DNA of 64,000 nucleotides from Mucilaginibacter gossypiicola (GCF_900110105.1 NZ_FOCL01000004.1:1-64000), one strand, 5' to 3'. Shown: positions 24,881 to 34,191, counted from the stretch's first letter. Numbers and translations are program-made. The notes: generated from the letters alone by a model not told the origin.

Positions 24881-26413
24881 ATGAAAGAACATTATTTACC
24901 GAAAGGTATGGTGATTGCATGCCTGTTGCTTATACTTTTTAACGGTACATCCAGCGTTTTGCTGGCACAGGTCAAGCAACAGCGCCTGGATAGCTTGTTT
25001 ACAGCATTATATGATCAGCACGAATTTAACGGTAACGTGCTGGTTGCCGAAAAAGGGAAAGTTGTTTACCGGCGTTCGTTTGGCTATGCCGATGTGGCTT
25101 CGAAATTGTTGAATACAAACCAAACTGCTTTTAACCTGGCTTCGGTGTCAAAGACGTTTACGGCTGTAGCTATTTTGCAGCTTAAGCAAAACGGCAAGCT
25201 TAAATTGGATGATCCGTTCATCAAGTATTTTCCTGAGTTCCCCTGGAAACAGATCACCTTACGACATCTGTTATCACATACTTCCGGCTTGCCCGATTAC
25301 CAGATTTTTGAAAAACCTTACAGCGAAAACCCCGAAAAGATCTACGCATTGAATGATCTGATCCCGGCGCTGAAAAGTGACAGTCGTGGCTTATTATTCA
25401 AAACGGGTGAAAGGTACAGCTATTCAAATACCGGTTTCGGATTGCTTGCGCTATTAGTTGAAAAGTTGAGCGGGATGAAATTTCAGGACTATTTGGCTAA
25501 ATATGTTTTTAAGCCTGCCGGGATGGCCCATACGTACATTGAAACACCTCTGCTACCTGTGGCCGACAAGAACCGGGCTCAGCGCTATGAATTTATCAGC
25601 TATTCGCCGGGGCAGTTGAAACGTGTTGATTCGGTAAAAGGCGATCATATCGAGTCGGTAACATTGGGTGCTATAATTGGGCCTACCGCGGTTGTGAGCA
25701 CCACCGGCGATCTGGTAAAATTTGATGAAGCTTTATACGGGGGCAAATTACTGCAACAGAAAGTGCTTGAAGAAGCTTTTGTCCCAACCTTACTTAACGA
25801 CGGAAGTAAAGCAAGTGCTGGCTGGGCAAATACGAAATCATATTATGGTCTTGGCTGGGAGATACTACGGGATACAACTTATGGCAAAGTTGTATGGCAT
25901 TCGGGTGGTTCATCGGGTGTGGTTACAGTATTTCTTCGCAATATAACCCGGAAGCAAACTGTTGTTTTGCTTGATAATGTAACGCACCGCGGCCTTCATC
26001 CCGAAGGACTTAATGCCTTTTATATTTTAAATAACGGGAACAATATCTACCGGGGCAAGCGTTCGCTGGCTAAAGATTACGTAATAACCCTGCATCAGAA
26101 AGGCACCGATGCAGCAACTGTGCTTTTCAATGAGGCTAAAACAGATACCGCTCATTATTTCATGGACGAAAGGGAATTAAATCGGCTGGGTTATGACATG
26201 ATGAATGATGGTTTTCTTAGCCAGGCCTTGGAGGTTTTTAAACTCAATACACTCTTATTTCCGGCAAGTTTTAATACATATGACAGTTACGGTGAAGCAC
26301 TTGCCGGTGCCGGTAAAAAGGACGATGCTATAAAAATGTACCAAAAGTCAATTGCTCTTAACCCGCAAAACGAGGGTGGAAAAAAGGCATTGGAAAAACT
26401 AAAAGAAAAATAA
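24881..26413 (+). CDS. serine beta-lactamase-related hydrolase with TPR tail, secreted
   Basis: A 510-residue exported protein with a class C/PBP-like catalytic domain: nucleophile in LASVSKTFTA (SxxK), YSN in SYSNTGFG, and HSGGSSG as the third motif. A C-terminal extension (about residues 415-510) contains a tetratricopeptide-like repeat (AGKKDDAIKMYQKSIALNPQNEG). Could be a beta-lactamase, esterase or peptidase; the lack of a characterised relative in view prevents choosing. It follows the BlaI/BlaR1 pair by ~150 bp and is likely their regulon target. ATG 24881 is preferred over TTG 24875. Periplasmic. Confidence 0.85.
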   Translation: MKEHYLPKGMVIACLLLILFNGTSSVLLAQVKQQRLDSLFTALYDQHEFNGNVLVAEKGKVVYRRSFGYADVASKLLNTNQTAFNLASVSKTFTAVAILQLKQNGKLKLDDPFIKYFPEFPWKQITLRHLLSHTSGLPDYQIFEKPYSENPEKIYALNDLIPALKSDSRGLLFKTGERYSYSNTGFGLLALLVEKLSGMKFQDYLAKYVFKPAGMAHTYIETPLLPVADKNRAQRYEFISYSPGQLKRVDSVKGDHIESVTLGAIIGPTAVVSTTGDLVKFDEALYGGKLLQQKVLEEAFVPTLLNDGSKASAGWANTKSYYGLGWEILRDTTYGKVVWHSGGSSGVVTVFLRNITRKQTVVLLDNVTHRGLHPEGLNAFYILNNGNNIYRGKRSLAKDYVITLHQKGTDAATVLFNEAKTDTAHYFMDERELNRLGYDMMNDGFLSQALEVFKLNTLLFPASFNTYDSYGEALAGAGKKDDAIKMYQKSIALNPQNEGGKKALEKLKEK

Positions 26414-26470
26414 CAAGAATAAACAGATACAAGGCCTATAGCCTTCGCAAACTTTTAAATCAACAGAAAA

Positions 26471-27361
26471 ATGAAAACTAATTATTTAAGAAGTGCCCTG
26501 CTGCTGATAGCTGCAACGGCATTAACAACTGCTGCAAATGCGCAAAAGCCGGGAAAAAAAACGGCCTTCAACTCTTATAACAATTACGATACTTTTGATG
26601 GTAAGGGGCGCGAACGCATCCAAACCAACTGGAATGGAAAAACCTACCAAATGGAATTGGCAAACAACAAGCTGGTAGCGTTGTCCGTTGACGGTGAAAT
26701 TATCCCATCAACCAAATGGAGTGAATATAGCACAGTTATAGCTTCTATCCGTGAGCAGATCAGGAAAGATAAGATCCAGGCAAAAAAAGATCAGGCACAG
26801 GCTAAACGCGATCAGGAACAAGCGGGTCGTGATCAGCAGCAGGCTAAACGTGACCAGGAGCAGGCCGAACGTGATCAGCGACAAGCAAAAGTTGAACAGG
26901 AAGAGGCCGCGCGCGATCAGGAGCAAGCGAAGCGAGATCAGGAGCAGGCATCTAAAGATCAGTTACAGGCCAAACGCGACCAGGAGCAAGCTTCCCGTGA
27001 TCAGGAACAAGCAAAACGGGATCAGGAGCAAGCCAGTCGCGATCAGGTACAAGCTAAACACGATCAGGAGCAGGCGCACTTGGATCAAATTCAGGCCAAA
27101 AAAGATCAGGAGCGTGCCGCCGAAGATCAGCGGATGTTAAAACAGATGATCGGCGATATGGTAGCGGATCATATTCTTCCTAACGAAGATGCTTTGCATG
27201 AGCTTTCATTTAACGGCGAAGAACTGATCGTAAACGGCAAAAAACAGCCTGATAACGTATTTAAAAAATACAGCGAAAAATATCCCCGCTTTGCTAAAGG
27301 CAATACAACTTATGAAAACGGGAAAAGGCAGTTTAACGGCTTACATATTCATAGGAATTAA
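26471..27361 (+). CDS. secreted protein of tandem heptad repeats (xQAxxDQ)
   Basis: A 296-residue protein with a signal peptide ending ANAQ. Residues ~100-219 consist of about 17 near-perfect heptads, e.g. [21 protein letters not shown], so it should form a long charged helix or coiled coil; DNA repeats are correspondingly 21 bp. Flanking N- and C-terminal parts are small folded segments ([34 protein letters not shown]). The heptads match those in the BlaR1-like protein's tail, strongly suggesting that the two touch in the periplasm. Last gene of the BlaI operon; no known family recognised. Confidence 0.8.
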   Translation: MKTNYLRSALLLIAATALTTAANAQKPGKKTAFNSYNNYDTFDGKGRERIQTNWNGKTYQMELANNKLVALSVDGEIIPSTKWSEYSTVIASIREQIRKDKIQAKKDQAQAKRDQEQAGRDQQQAKRDQEQAERDQRQAKVEQEEAARDQEQAKRDQEQASKDQLQAKRDQEQASRDQEQAKRDQEQASRDQVQAKHDQEQAHLDQIQAKKDQERAAEDQRMLKQMIGDMVADHILPNEDALHELSFNGEELIVNGKKQPDNVFKKYSEKYPRFAKGNTTYENGKRQFNGLHIHRN

Positions 27362-27398
27362 ATGTTGATGTAGATGCAATGTTTTTAACGTCAAACAA

Positions 27399-27486
27399 AA
27401 GCGTCATTGCGAGGTACGAAGCAATCCCCAATAAGCAGATCCGCTCTGTATAGTTTGGGATTGCTTCGTACCTCGCAATGACGCTT
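27399..27486. repeat. REP-like palindromic element, copy A
   Basis: Perfect 28-bp inverted arms (27401-27428 and 27457-27484, GCGTCATTGCGAGG.../ ...CCTCGCAATGACGC) with a 28-nt loop. The loop is the reverse complement, with few changes, of the loop of copy B at 61955-62036, so both are the same family in opposite orientation. Intergenic after the heptad-repeat gene. Confidence 0.9.
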
Positions 27487-27625
27487 CTTGTTTTAATAAA
27501 TATAAAAAGCAGATGGTAAATGAATACCCTACTTTTTCAAAGTCTTTCGTGTTTTCTCAAGGTCCTTTGCGAGTTTAAGTTTACCCACAAAATTGCTTTG
27601 CCGTTTAATCAGCGAAGCGTTTTGT

Positions 27626-27873
27626 TTTGCCCCTCTGGGGCAAAGGGTATTTCTGTAATTTTTATGCTACAAACCTTTTGCACCTCTGGTGCATCTGTCC
27701 TTAAACATCCCAATTAATACCTGATTATGTTGTAAAACCTTGCCGGCCCCAGCGGGGCCACGTGTTTATAGCATTAAAAGAGGGCTTTTTTTGGCTCCGT
27801 AGGTGCCTCCTATTGAACTTTCAGGTTGATGAATTTTGTGGATTAACTTAAATCTGCGAGAGACCCTGATGGG
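27626..27873. repeat. array of five small GC-rich hairpins
   Basis: Within the 538-bp gap before the Crp gene there are five short stem-loops about 50-70 nt apart: TTTGCCCC/GGGGCAAA (27626-27644), TGCACC/GGTGCA (27679-27693), GGCCCC/GGGGCC (27745-27759), GGCTCC/GGTGCC (27793-27807) and CCC/GGG (27864-27873), mostly with 3-nt loops. No gene is supported here; the 65-codon open frame at 27520-27717 simply crosses two of the hairpins. Probably a decayed repeat family or a structured RNA. Confidence 0.55.
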
Positions 27874-27899
27874 ACGTTGATTATCGGAAGTTTATATAG

Positions 27900-28478
27900 T
27901 TACTTTTTCAAATTCCTGGCCCTTAACTTACTCAAAAACTCGGGCGAGATGCCCAGATAAGAAGCTATATAATGCTGCGGCACCCTTTGCGGAATACTGG
28001 GATAACGATTAATAAACTCCAGGTATTTTTCCATAGCTGTGGTGGAGATGGTTTTAAATAACCGTTTTTGAACCACGGTTAAATGCCTTTGCAGCATGAG
28101 CCTGAACATGCGCTCCAGTTTGGGTACTTCGGTTAGCAAGCGCTCTTTTGAATCGCGGGTGAGGATGAGTAGCTCACAATCTTCCAGGGTTTCAATGTAC
28201 ATGGTGCAGGGGCTTTGGTCCTGGAAACTGGCCAGATCGCTTACCCACCAGTCTTCAATGGCAAATTGCAGGGTTACTTCCACGCCGTTCTCATCAATAA
28301 TATATTCGCGGATACACCCTTTGTTTACGTAGGCTTCGAAGTTACAGATATCGCCGGCAGCAAGCAGGCGTGTCTTTTTGGGTACTTTACGATATTCCAA
28401 AATCTCGTTAAACAGCGCCGTTTCCTCAACAGTTAAACTAACCGACCGTGCCGCGTAATTATTGATATTTTGAAACAT
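27900..28478 (-). CDS. Crp/Fnr family transcriptional regulator
   Basis: A 192-residue regulator: N-terminal cyclic-nucleotide-binding-type beta barrel (GCIREYIIDENGVEVTLQFAIEDWWVSDLASF) and a C-terminal helix-turn-helix (IPQRVPQHYIASYLGISPEFLSKLRAR). No canonical cAMP-binding Arg motif is evident. Divergent from the aldo/keto reductase gene, which it may control. Single gene with a strong promoter whose -7 element almost touches the start codon. Confidence 0.9.
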   Translation of the reverse strand: MFQNINNYAARSVSLTVEETALFNEILEYRKVPKKTRLLAAGDICNFEAYVNKGCIREYIIDENGVEVTLQFAIEDWWVSDLASFQDQSPCTMYIETLEDCELLILTRDSKERLLTEVPKLERMFRLMLQRHLTVVQKRLFKTISTTAMEKYLEFINRYPSIPQRVPQHYIASYLGISPEFLSKLRARNLKK

Positions 28479-28482
28479 GGTT

Positions 28483-28516
28483 CAAATATAAGTCAGGCTA
28501 TGGCCATACCAGCAAA
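28483..28516 (-). promoter_or_regulatory. promoter of the Crp-family gene (possibly leaderless)
   Basis: Minus strand: TTTG (28516-28513), 22 nt, TATATTTG (28490-28483), then AACC and the ATG at 28478. Both elements fit the Bacteroidota consensus; the leader would be nil. Confidence 0.6.
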
Positions 28517-28611
28517 TATCGGCCTGTAAATAATTTCATTTCTTGTTCCAGTTCAATGGATTTTCAGAATAGATAAGTCAATTTTACAGCACATAATTTT
28601 ATTGATCAAAT

Positions 28612-29607
28612 ATGACCTATCTACTCAATCAAAACCGTTACCAGGATATGGAATACCGCCGTTGCGGTAACAGCGGTTTAAAGCTGCCTGCGGTTTCGCT
28701 TGGCCTGTGGCATAACTTCGGTGGTATCGACAGCCTGGAAAATGCCCGCAATATTTTACGTTTAGCCTTTGATAAAGGCATCACACATTTTGATCTTGCT
28801 AATAACTACGGGCCACCGGCAGGATCAGCGGAAGAAACTTTTGGCCGTATTTTTAAAGATGACTTTAAGAACTATCGCGATGAATTGATCATTTCAAGCA
28901 AGGCAGGTTGGGGGATGTGGCCTGGTCCTTATGGCGACTGGGGCTCAAAAAAATATTTGGTAGCCAGTCTTGATCAAAGTCTGAAACGTATGGGGCTTGA
29001 TTATGTGGATATTTTCTACCATCACCGTCCGGATCCGGAAACCCCCATCGAAGAAACTATGGGCGCGTTGGACCTGATAGTACGCCAGGGTAAGGCTTTA
29101 TACGTTGGTATCTCGAGCTACAGCGCCTCCGAAACTGAAAAGGCGGTTGCTGTATTGAAAGAACTTGGTACTCCATGTTTAATTCATCAGCCTAAATACT
29201 CGATGTTTGACAGGTGGGTTGAGGGTGGGTTACTTGATGTACTGGAAGATAAAGGCATTGGCTGTATCCCGTTCTCACCGCTGGCACAAGGCTTATTAAC
29301 CAATAAGTACCTGAAAGGTATCCCTGAAGGTTCAAGGGCTGCGGCTCATCGTGGCAATGGTGCTATTGACGAAGACGCCATAACTGAGCAAAATATAGCC
29401 AAAGCTGCAAAGTTGAATGAACTTGCATTACAGCGTGGTCAAAATCTGGCGCAGATGGCACTGTCATGGATTTTGAAAGATAAGCGAATTACTTCGGTAT
29501 TGATCGGCGCAAGCAAACCGGAACAGGTTACTGATTCCATTGGTTGTTTAGCCAATACTTCATTTACTGATGAAGAGCTGAAGCTGATCAACAGTATATT
29601 AGCATAA
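28612..29607 (+). CDS. aldo/keto reductase (YghZ/glyceraldehyde-3-phosphate reductase-like)
   Basis: A 331-residue (beta/alpha)8 oxidoreductase using NADPH. The catalytic tetrad is readable: Asp in HFDLANNYG with Tyr, Lys in SSKAGWGMWPGPYG and His in YHHRPDPETP. The GPYGDWGSKKYL segment and overall length match the YghZ branch, which reduces methylglyoxal and related aldehydes. Starts at ATG 28612, with TTGATCAA palindrome (28602-28609) immediately upstream. Divergent from a Crp-family regulator. Cytoplasmic. Confidence 0.9.
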   Translation: MTYLLNQNRYQDMEYRRCGNSGLKLPAVSLGLWHNFGGIDSLENARNILRLAFDKGITHFDLANNYGPPAGSAEETFGRIFKDDFKNYRDELIISSKAGWGMWPGPYGDWGSKKYLVASLDQSLKRMGLDYVDIFYHHRPDPETPIEETMGALDLIVRQGKALYVGISSYSASETEKAVAVLKELGTPCLIHQPKYSMFDRWVEGGLLDVLEDKGIGCIPFSPLAQGLLTNKYLKGIPEGSRAAAHRGNGAIDEDAITEQNIAKAAKLNELALQRGQNLAQMALSWILKDKRITSVLIGASKPEQVTDSIGCLANTSFTDEELKLINSILA

Positions 29608-29624
29608 AAAAGTTCTATTCTTGT

Positions 29625-29661
29625 TAGCTCCCGGGCCTAAGCCGGGAGCTATTTGTTTTTT
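29625..29661 (+). terminator. terminator after the aldo/keto reductase gene
   Basis: TAGCTCCCGG (29625-29634) pairs perfectly with CCGGGAGCTA (29642-29651), followed by TTTGTTTTTT. Confidence 0.9.
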
Positions 29662-29688
29662 GAATTAACGGCCGGTTTATTACCTTTG
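29659..29688 (+). promoter_or_regulatory. promoter of the RNA-repair operon
   Basis: TTTG (29659-29662), 18 nt, TACCTTTG (29681-29688): a near-ideal Bacteroidota promoter. It gives a leader of about 120 nt before the RNA-ligase ATG at 29814. The leader includes a purine-rich CCGGGGAGGAGG stretch. Confidence 0.65.
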
Positions 29689-29813
29689 CGCCAATAACAA
29701 GAAAAACTTTCAAAATCTTGAGCCATGTAATCTCATTAGCATAAACGTTTAATGAGCTTCCCCACTCCGGGGAGGAGGTGAATTTCTATTTCTTTTAATT
29801 AAAATTTTACAAC

Positions 29814-30524
29814 ATGGCTATATCACAAAAATATGGTCGTACGTATCATTATCCGTTCTCGCCGGGCACAACCAGCGACGACAGGATACAGCACGACTAT
29901 TGGCAACATATACAAAAAATACCCACGCTTATCCATACCGAAAAGCTGGATGGGGAGAATAACTGCCTGTCAAAATACGGCGTTTTTGCGCGTTCGCACG
30001 CAGCACCAACGGTTTCTGCCTGGACGGAAAGCATCCGCAGGTTTTGGCAACTGATCAAAAATGATCTTGGCAATTTGGAGATCTTCCTTGAAAATCTTTA
30101 CGCCATCCATTCCATTGAATACCGAAACCTTGAACATCATTTTTATGTGTTCGGTATCCGTGAACATGACCGGTGGTTAAGCTGGGAAGAAACTAAATTT
30201 TATGCAGCAATGATCGGTCTGCCAACTGTACCCGAAATGGGAATAGTTCAGCGGCCTTCAGAACGATCTGTATTTGAGCAGGATGTTTTGGCACTTACCA
30301 AAGGAAGAGGGACTTTAGATCCTTACGATGTACAGAGCGGACAGCCTGCAACCATCGAAGGTATAGTAACCCGAAAGGCGGAGGGTTATGCAGTGGATGA
30401 TTTTGCACATAATGTATTTAAATATGTACGAAAAGGGCACGTTAAAACCGACCAGCACTGGACACGGAGCTGGAAACGTGCACCTTTAAAAAATGAAGGA
30501 GGTACCTATGTGGACCATTACTGA
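29814..30524 (+). CDS. RNA ligase (Rnl2-like nucleotidyltransferase)
   Basis: A 236-residue ATP-dependent ligase catalytic domain of the Rnl2/RNA_ligase family. Motif I is E43-K44-LDGENN (adenylated Lys44), motif IIIa-like FYVFGIREHDRW, motif IV EGIVTRKAEGY, motif V FKYVRKGHVK. It seals RNA ends with 3'-OH and 5'-phosphate. No C-terminal regulatory domain is present, so it is short. The next gene, an HD plus kinase protein, starts inside its last 17 nt, making an end-healing/sealing pair. Cytoplasmic. Confidence 0.9.
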   Translation: MAISQKYGRTYHYPFSPGTTSDDRIQHDYWQHIQKIPTLIHTEKLDGENNCLSKYGVFARSHAAPTVSAWTESIRRFWQLIKNDLGNLEIFLENLYAIHSIEYRNLEHHFYVFGIREHDRWLSWEETKFYAAMIGLPTVPEMGIVQRPSERSVFEQDVLALTKGRGTLDPYDVQSGQPATIEGIVTRKAEGYAVDDFAHNVFKYVRKGHVKTDQHWTRSWKRAPLKNEGGTYVDHY

Positions 30525-31623
30525 AAATAAAGATTGGGTACATCTTGAAACTTGTTTTGATTGGGTAAAAAGGATGGGCGATGTGCCCCAGGATGCCATT
30601 TATCATGCCGAAGGCAATGTGGATATCCATACCAAAATGGTATTGGAGGCGCTGATAGCGCAGCTGGCTTACCAGGAATTAGCCGAACAGGAACAAGAGA
30701 TGCTGTGGGCCGCCGCTTTGCAGCACGATGTAGAAAAGTACAGTACTACCGTAATTGAGCCCGATGGTCGGATCTCCTCAAACGGACATGCCCGCAAAGG
30801 AGCTATGACCGCAAGGCAGATCCTTTACCGGGAAGTGCCTGCACCTTATGCTATACGTGAGCAGGTGGTTGCACTGGTAAGATATCACGGACTGCCGCTT
30901 TGGGTTTTTGAAAAGCCCGATCCGGCAAAGGCACTCATTATGGCAAGTATGGAGGTTAATACCCAGTGGTTGGCATTACTTGCCCGTGCCGATGTATTGG
31001 GGAGGATCTGTAAGGATCAGGATGAAATGCTTTATAAAATAGATTGTTTTGAGGCTTTTTGCCGGGAGCAAAACTGCTGGGGTGTTGCCCGTAACTTTGC
31101 AACGGACGAAGCCAAAATGTATTACATGCAGCACGAAGATGCTTACCCGGATTATGTGCCGTTTGAGCATCCGGTTACCGAAGTGATAATGATGAGCGGC
31201 CTGCCGGGGGCTGGTAAAAATACCTATATCCAAAAGTACTACCCTGATCTGCCGGTTGTATCGCTTGATGATATCCGTGTGGCGCGAGGTATCTCGCCTA
31301 CAGATAAAAGTGGTAATGGGATGGTGATACAGGAAGCAAAAGAACAGGCCCGGGTATTTTTAAGAAAGCAAAAAAGCTTTATCTGGAATGCTACAAACAT
31401 TACCCGGCAAATGCGTTTGCAGTTGATTGAACTATTTACCACTTATAAAGCTGCGGTAAAGATCATTTATGTAGAAGTGCCCTACACCAAGTTACTAAAG
31501 CAAAACAAAAACCGAGAAGCAGCCATACCGGATATTGTTTTGGAACGGCTGATTGATAAGTTGGAGGTCCCGGCCCTTTGGGAAGCTCATGAGGTTGTTT
31601 ATAGTGTGGATGAGTGCGGCTAA
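30508..31623 (+). CDS. HD-Pnk: HD phosphoesterase fused to 5'-OH polynucleotide kinase
   Basis: A 371-residue bifunctional end-healing enzyme. N-terminal half: HD domain with His41, His73-Asp74 and Asp162 (HTKMV; LQHDVEKY; LARADV). C-terminal half: kinase with P-loop GLPGAGKN (231-238), SLDDIR (about 252-257). The order matches Runella slithyformis HD-Pnk, whose HD domain removes 2',3'-phosphate and whose kinase phosphorylates 5'-OH ends. ATG 30508 has AAGGAGG 5 nt upstream; the frame start at 30493 lacks it. Overlaps the RNA-ligase stop by 17 nt, so the two form a complete RNA repair module. Confidence 0.9.
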   Translation: MWTITENKDWVHLETCFDWVKRMGDVPQDAIYHAEGNVDIHTKMVLEALIAQLAYQELAEQEQEMLWAAALQHDVEKYSTTVIEPDGRISSNGHARKGAMTARQILYREVPAPYAIREQVVALVRYHGLPLWVFEKPDPAKALIMASMEVNTQWLALLARADVLGRICKDQDEMLYKIDCFEAFCREQNCWGVARNFATDEAKMYYMQHEDAYPDYVPFEHPVTEVIMMSGLPGAGKNTYIQKYYPDLPVVSLDDIRVARGISPTDKSGNGMVIQEAKEQARVFLRKQKSFIWNATNITRQMRLQLIELFTTYKAAVKIIYVEVPYTKLLKQNKNREAAIPDIVLERLIDKLEVPALWEAHEVVYSVDECG

Positions 31624-31627
31624 AAAT

Positions 31628-31664
31628 AAAGATGCCACATCATATTGAATGGTGTGGCATCTTT
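31628..31664. terminator. bidirectional terminator between HD-Pnk and phospholipase genes
   Basis: Perfect 12-bp stem (AAAGATGCCACA, 31628-31639, with its complement at 31653-31664) between convergent genes, with A-rich and T-rich flanks. Confidence 0.85.
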
Positions 31665-31677
31665 AAATGCGATCAGG

Positions 31678-34191
31678 TTACACCAAACCTCCCATCAGCG
31701 GATCGGTTTGCGTAATTGCACCGGTTTCAACACGGCCTGCAAGGCGCTCTTCGAAAGAGGCATTGCCGCTAACTTTAACGCTGAAATCGTACCAGTTATG
31801 TGATTTGGACAGATCAAGTACTATGCTGGTGCTGGCGCCTGCTGCTAAGGTTTTGGTAACGTCGCCTGTTTTGTATGCCTTATCAGCAACTATAAGGGTG
31901 TGTGGCTTATGATCGTTATTAGCAATATGCAATACTATGTTACCGGTTAGTTTAGCCGGGTTAAGCTTGCTTTTTTCGTAATCGCATTTTACCTGTAGCA
32001 GTGGATTGTTATTGTTGCCTGTAAACTCGCGGTAAAAGCCGTTGGGGGCATATACCCGCAGGTGATACAGGCCATTTTCAAAATCGCTTAATTGCCATTC
32101 GTCTTTTAATGTATCGCCTGCTGCTGCGCTGTAATCCCATGAACGCAAGGTTTCATTTTGGTATGGGTTCATGGCGTACACCCTGAAAGGTGAGCCTGCT
32201 GCTTTGCTGCCAAATACCGTATTGCCTGCTTTAAAGCTTAGCTCTAACCTGCCGGTGGCTTTATTTAAGTGACTCTCTGTATATAACTCGTAAGGGAGGG
32301 CACATGCAGGTTTGATGCCCTTTTCCTGTTGAGGGAAATAGGGTGATGATCTGTGATCTGTATTGATTTGCGCAATTTCATCTGTCGAGAGTTTTTTGAA
32401 GTTTGCCGGGGCATCTTTAAATTTTGCCTGGTGAATATCCTCAATAAACTGGTTCTTATCTAAAAATACCGGCCCTTCTATTTTTTCGCCGTTATAAGGG
32501 CGAAATACTGATGTCAGGTCACCGCAAATGGTGCGGCGCCATTGGGTGATATTTTCTTCAATTATCTTTTTGCCTGTTTTCTTTTGCAGGAAATTCTCCA
32601 AAAACTGGAGTGAAGAAGTATGGTCAAAAAGCTCTGAATTAACATACCCACCGCGCGACCATGGTGACGCGATGATCATAGGCACCCGGTAACCGAGCCC
32701 CACAGATGCCTCACGAATACTGCTTTCGGTAGCCGATGGATTGGTTTGCTGTTCGCGCGTAACAAAATCAAGTTTTGGATCTATTCCGTTTGATACTTTA
32801 CCGGTACCTGTTTTATATGGATTGGGAACGGTATAAGGAGGCACGTGATCAAAATAGCCATCGTTTTCATCGTAAGTAATAATAAAAATAGTCTTTTTCC
32901 ATACCTCGGGGTTTTTGAGCAGGATATCCATAGCCTCACTTACATACCATGGGCCAAACCACGGCTCACCGGGATGGTCGGAGAAATGTGCCGGCGGCAT
33001 GATCCATGATACTGTAGGCAGTGTGCCGTTATTTACATCCTCCCTAAACTGGTGAAATACATCGCCCTTAGGTACATTTAGTTCCCGCTCGGTGCCATTA
33101 TCACTATACTTAAGCGGTGTGATATCATGAAAAAACGGATCATTACTATTAATACTGAATGCTTTGTTGTTTAAAGCCTGCTCTTGTTTTGGAAGCTTGT
33201 CAAAATTTTCGTTGGTGTATTTACCTAAAGCAGTTTCGATGCTGGCAAGCACCTTTTTTGCAGCAGCTAACTTTAAATTACGTTTATCATCTGCAGGTTG
33301 CTGTTCAAGTTCGGCTATTTGTTTGGCGATATTTTCCTTTTTAGTTTGCAGGTTGGCAATGCCGCCTGCGTGCAGCCTTACATTATATTGTTTAAAATAT
33401 TCCAACACATTAGTGCCGAAATTGCTTAGCCATGCACTTTCTTCGCTTTTTAAGCCGTAGCCCATGGTAAGTTCATTCTGGTAAACTTTCCATGATATGC
33501 CGTTTTCTTCAAGTCGCTCGGGGTAGGTTGTCCAGTCTAATTCGGGATAGTCATAATTGCTTACGTTCCATAGGTGGGCAATGCCTTCCGGCTGATTCTT
33601 TTCGCGTACAGTACCAGTCATCCAGTAATGGCGGTTAGGGTGTGTACCGGTTATGCTTGAACAAAAATTCTGATCACATACGGTGAAGGCATCTGCAAGC
33701 GAATAGTAAAAAGGGAAGTCGGCACGGTTACAATAGCCCATGGTTAATGGCATACCAGCAAAGTTTTTATTGCGCGTTTGTTTTACTTCCAGCCAGCGGT
33801 CGTATTTACCGCCGTTCATGGCGTCGGTTTGGTCGCTCCAACCGTGAGGCAATGAACCCATCCAGGCAACTTTGGTGTCTTTTACATTTAAATGGAATGG
33901 GCTGTAGGTATCACCATTTTTATCAGTTTGTAACCATACTTTGTTTTTATTTGGCAGGTTAATGGCGCGGGGATCATTAAAGCCGCGTACACCTTTTAAG
34001 GTGCCTAACTGGTGATCAAAAGAGCGATTTTCCTGCATCAGGAAAACAATATGTTCGGCATCATAAAAAGTACTGCCGGGGGCGGGGTTAATGGCTAATG
34101 CTTTTTGAATAACCGGCGGTAACATATTAAACATAGCTGCACTGCCCGATAGTAAGGCGGCTTTTTTTAGAAAATCCCTGCGTGAATCCAT
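31678..34191 (-). CDS. phosphocholine-specific phospholipase C, Tat-exported
   Basis: An 837-residue phosphoesterase-family enzyme. N-terminal twin-arginine signal DSRRDFLKKAALLSG. Catalytic-domain motifs: MQENRSFDHQLGTLKGVRGF, TGTHPNRHYWMTGT and TYDENDGYFDHVPP; two C-terminal beta domains (from about residue 630) match the PLC extra domains. Releases phosphocholine or related headgroups from phospholipids; in Bacteroidota likely phosphate or choline scavenging. Monocistronic, convergent with the RNA-repair operon. Periplasmic or extracellular. Confidence 0.9.
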   Translation of the reverse strand: MDSRRDFLKKAALLSGSAAMFNMLPPVIQKALAINPAPGSTFYDAEHIVFLMQENRSFDHQLGTLKGVRGFNDPRAINLPNKNKVWLQTDKNGDTYSPFHLNVKDTKVAWMGSLPHGWSDQTDAMNGGKYDRWLEVKQTRNKNFAGMPLTMGYCNRADFPFYYSLADAFTVCDQNFCSSITGTHPNRHYWMTGTVREKNQPEGIAHLWNVSNYDYPELDWTTYPERLEENGISWKVYQNELTMGYGLKSEESAWLSNFGTNVLEYFKQYNVRLHAGGIANLQTKKENIAKQIAELEQQPADDKRNLKLAAAKKVLASIETALGKYTNENFDKLPKQEQALNNKAFSINSNDPFFHDITPLKYSDNGTERELNVPKGDVFHQFREDVNNGTLPTVSWIMPPAHFSDHPGEPWFGPWYVSEAMDILLKNPEVWKKTIFIITYDENDGYFDHVPPYTVPNPYKTGTGKVSNGIDPKLDFVTREQQTNPSATESSIREASVGLGYRVPMIIASPWSRGGYVNSELFDHTSSLQFLENFLQKKTGKKIIEENITQWRRTICGDLTSVFRPYNGEKIEGPVFLDKNQFIEDIHQAKFKDAPANFKKLSTDEIAQINTDHRSSPYFPQQEKGIKPACALPYELYTESHLNKATGRLELSFKAGNTVFGSKAAGSPFRVYAMNPYQNETLRSWDYSAAAGDTLKDEWQLSDFENGLYHLRVYAPNGFYREFTGNNNNPLLQVKCDYEKSKLNPAKLTGNIVLHIANNDHKPHTLIVADKAYKTGDVTKTLAAGASTSIVLDLSKSHNWYDFSVKVSGNASFEERLAGRVETGAITQTDPLMGGLV

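Noticed and set aside
26751..27140. Possible CRISPR-like or tandem DNA repeat
   Set aside because: The 21-bp periodicity is coding heptad repeat in frame with 26471-27361; units are adjacent without spacers.
27520..27717. 65-residue plus-strand open frame
   Set aside because: It crosses two hairpins of the noncoding array, has no start or domain evidence, and composition is repeat-like.
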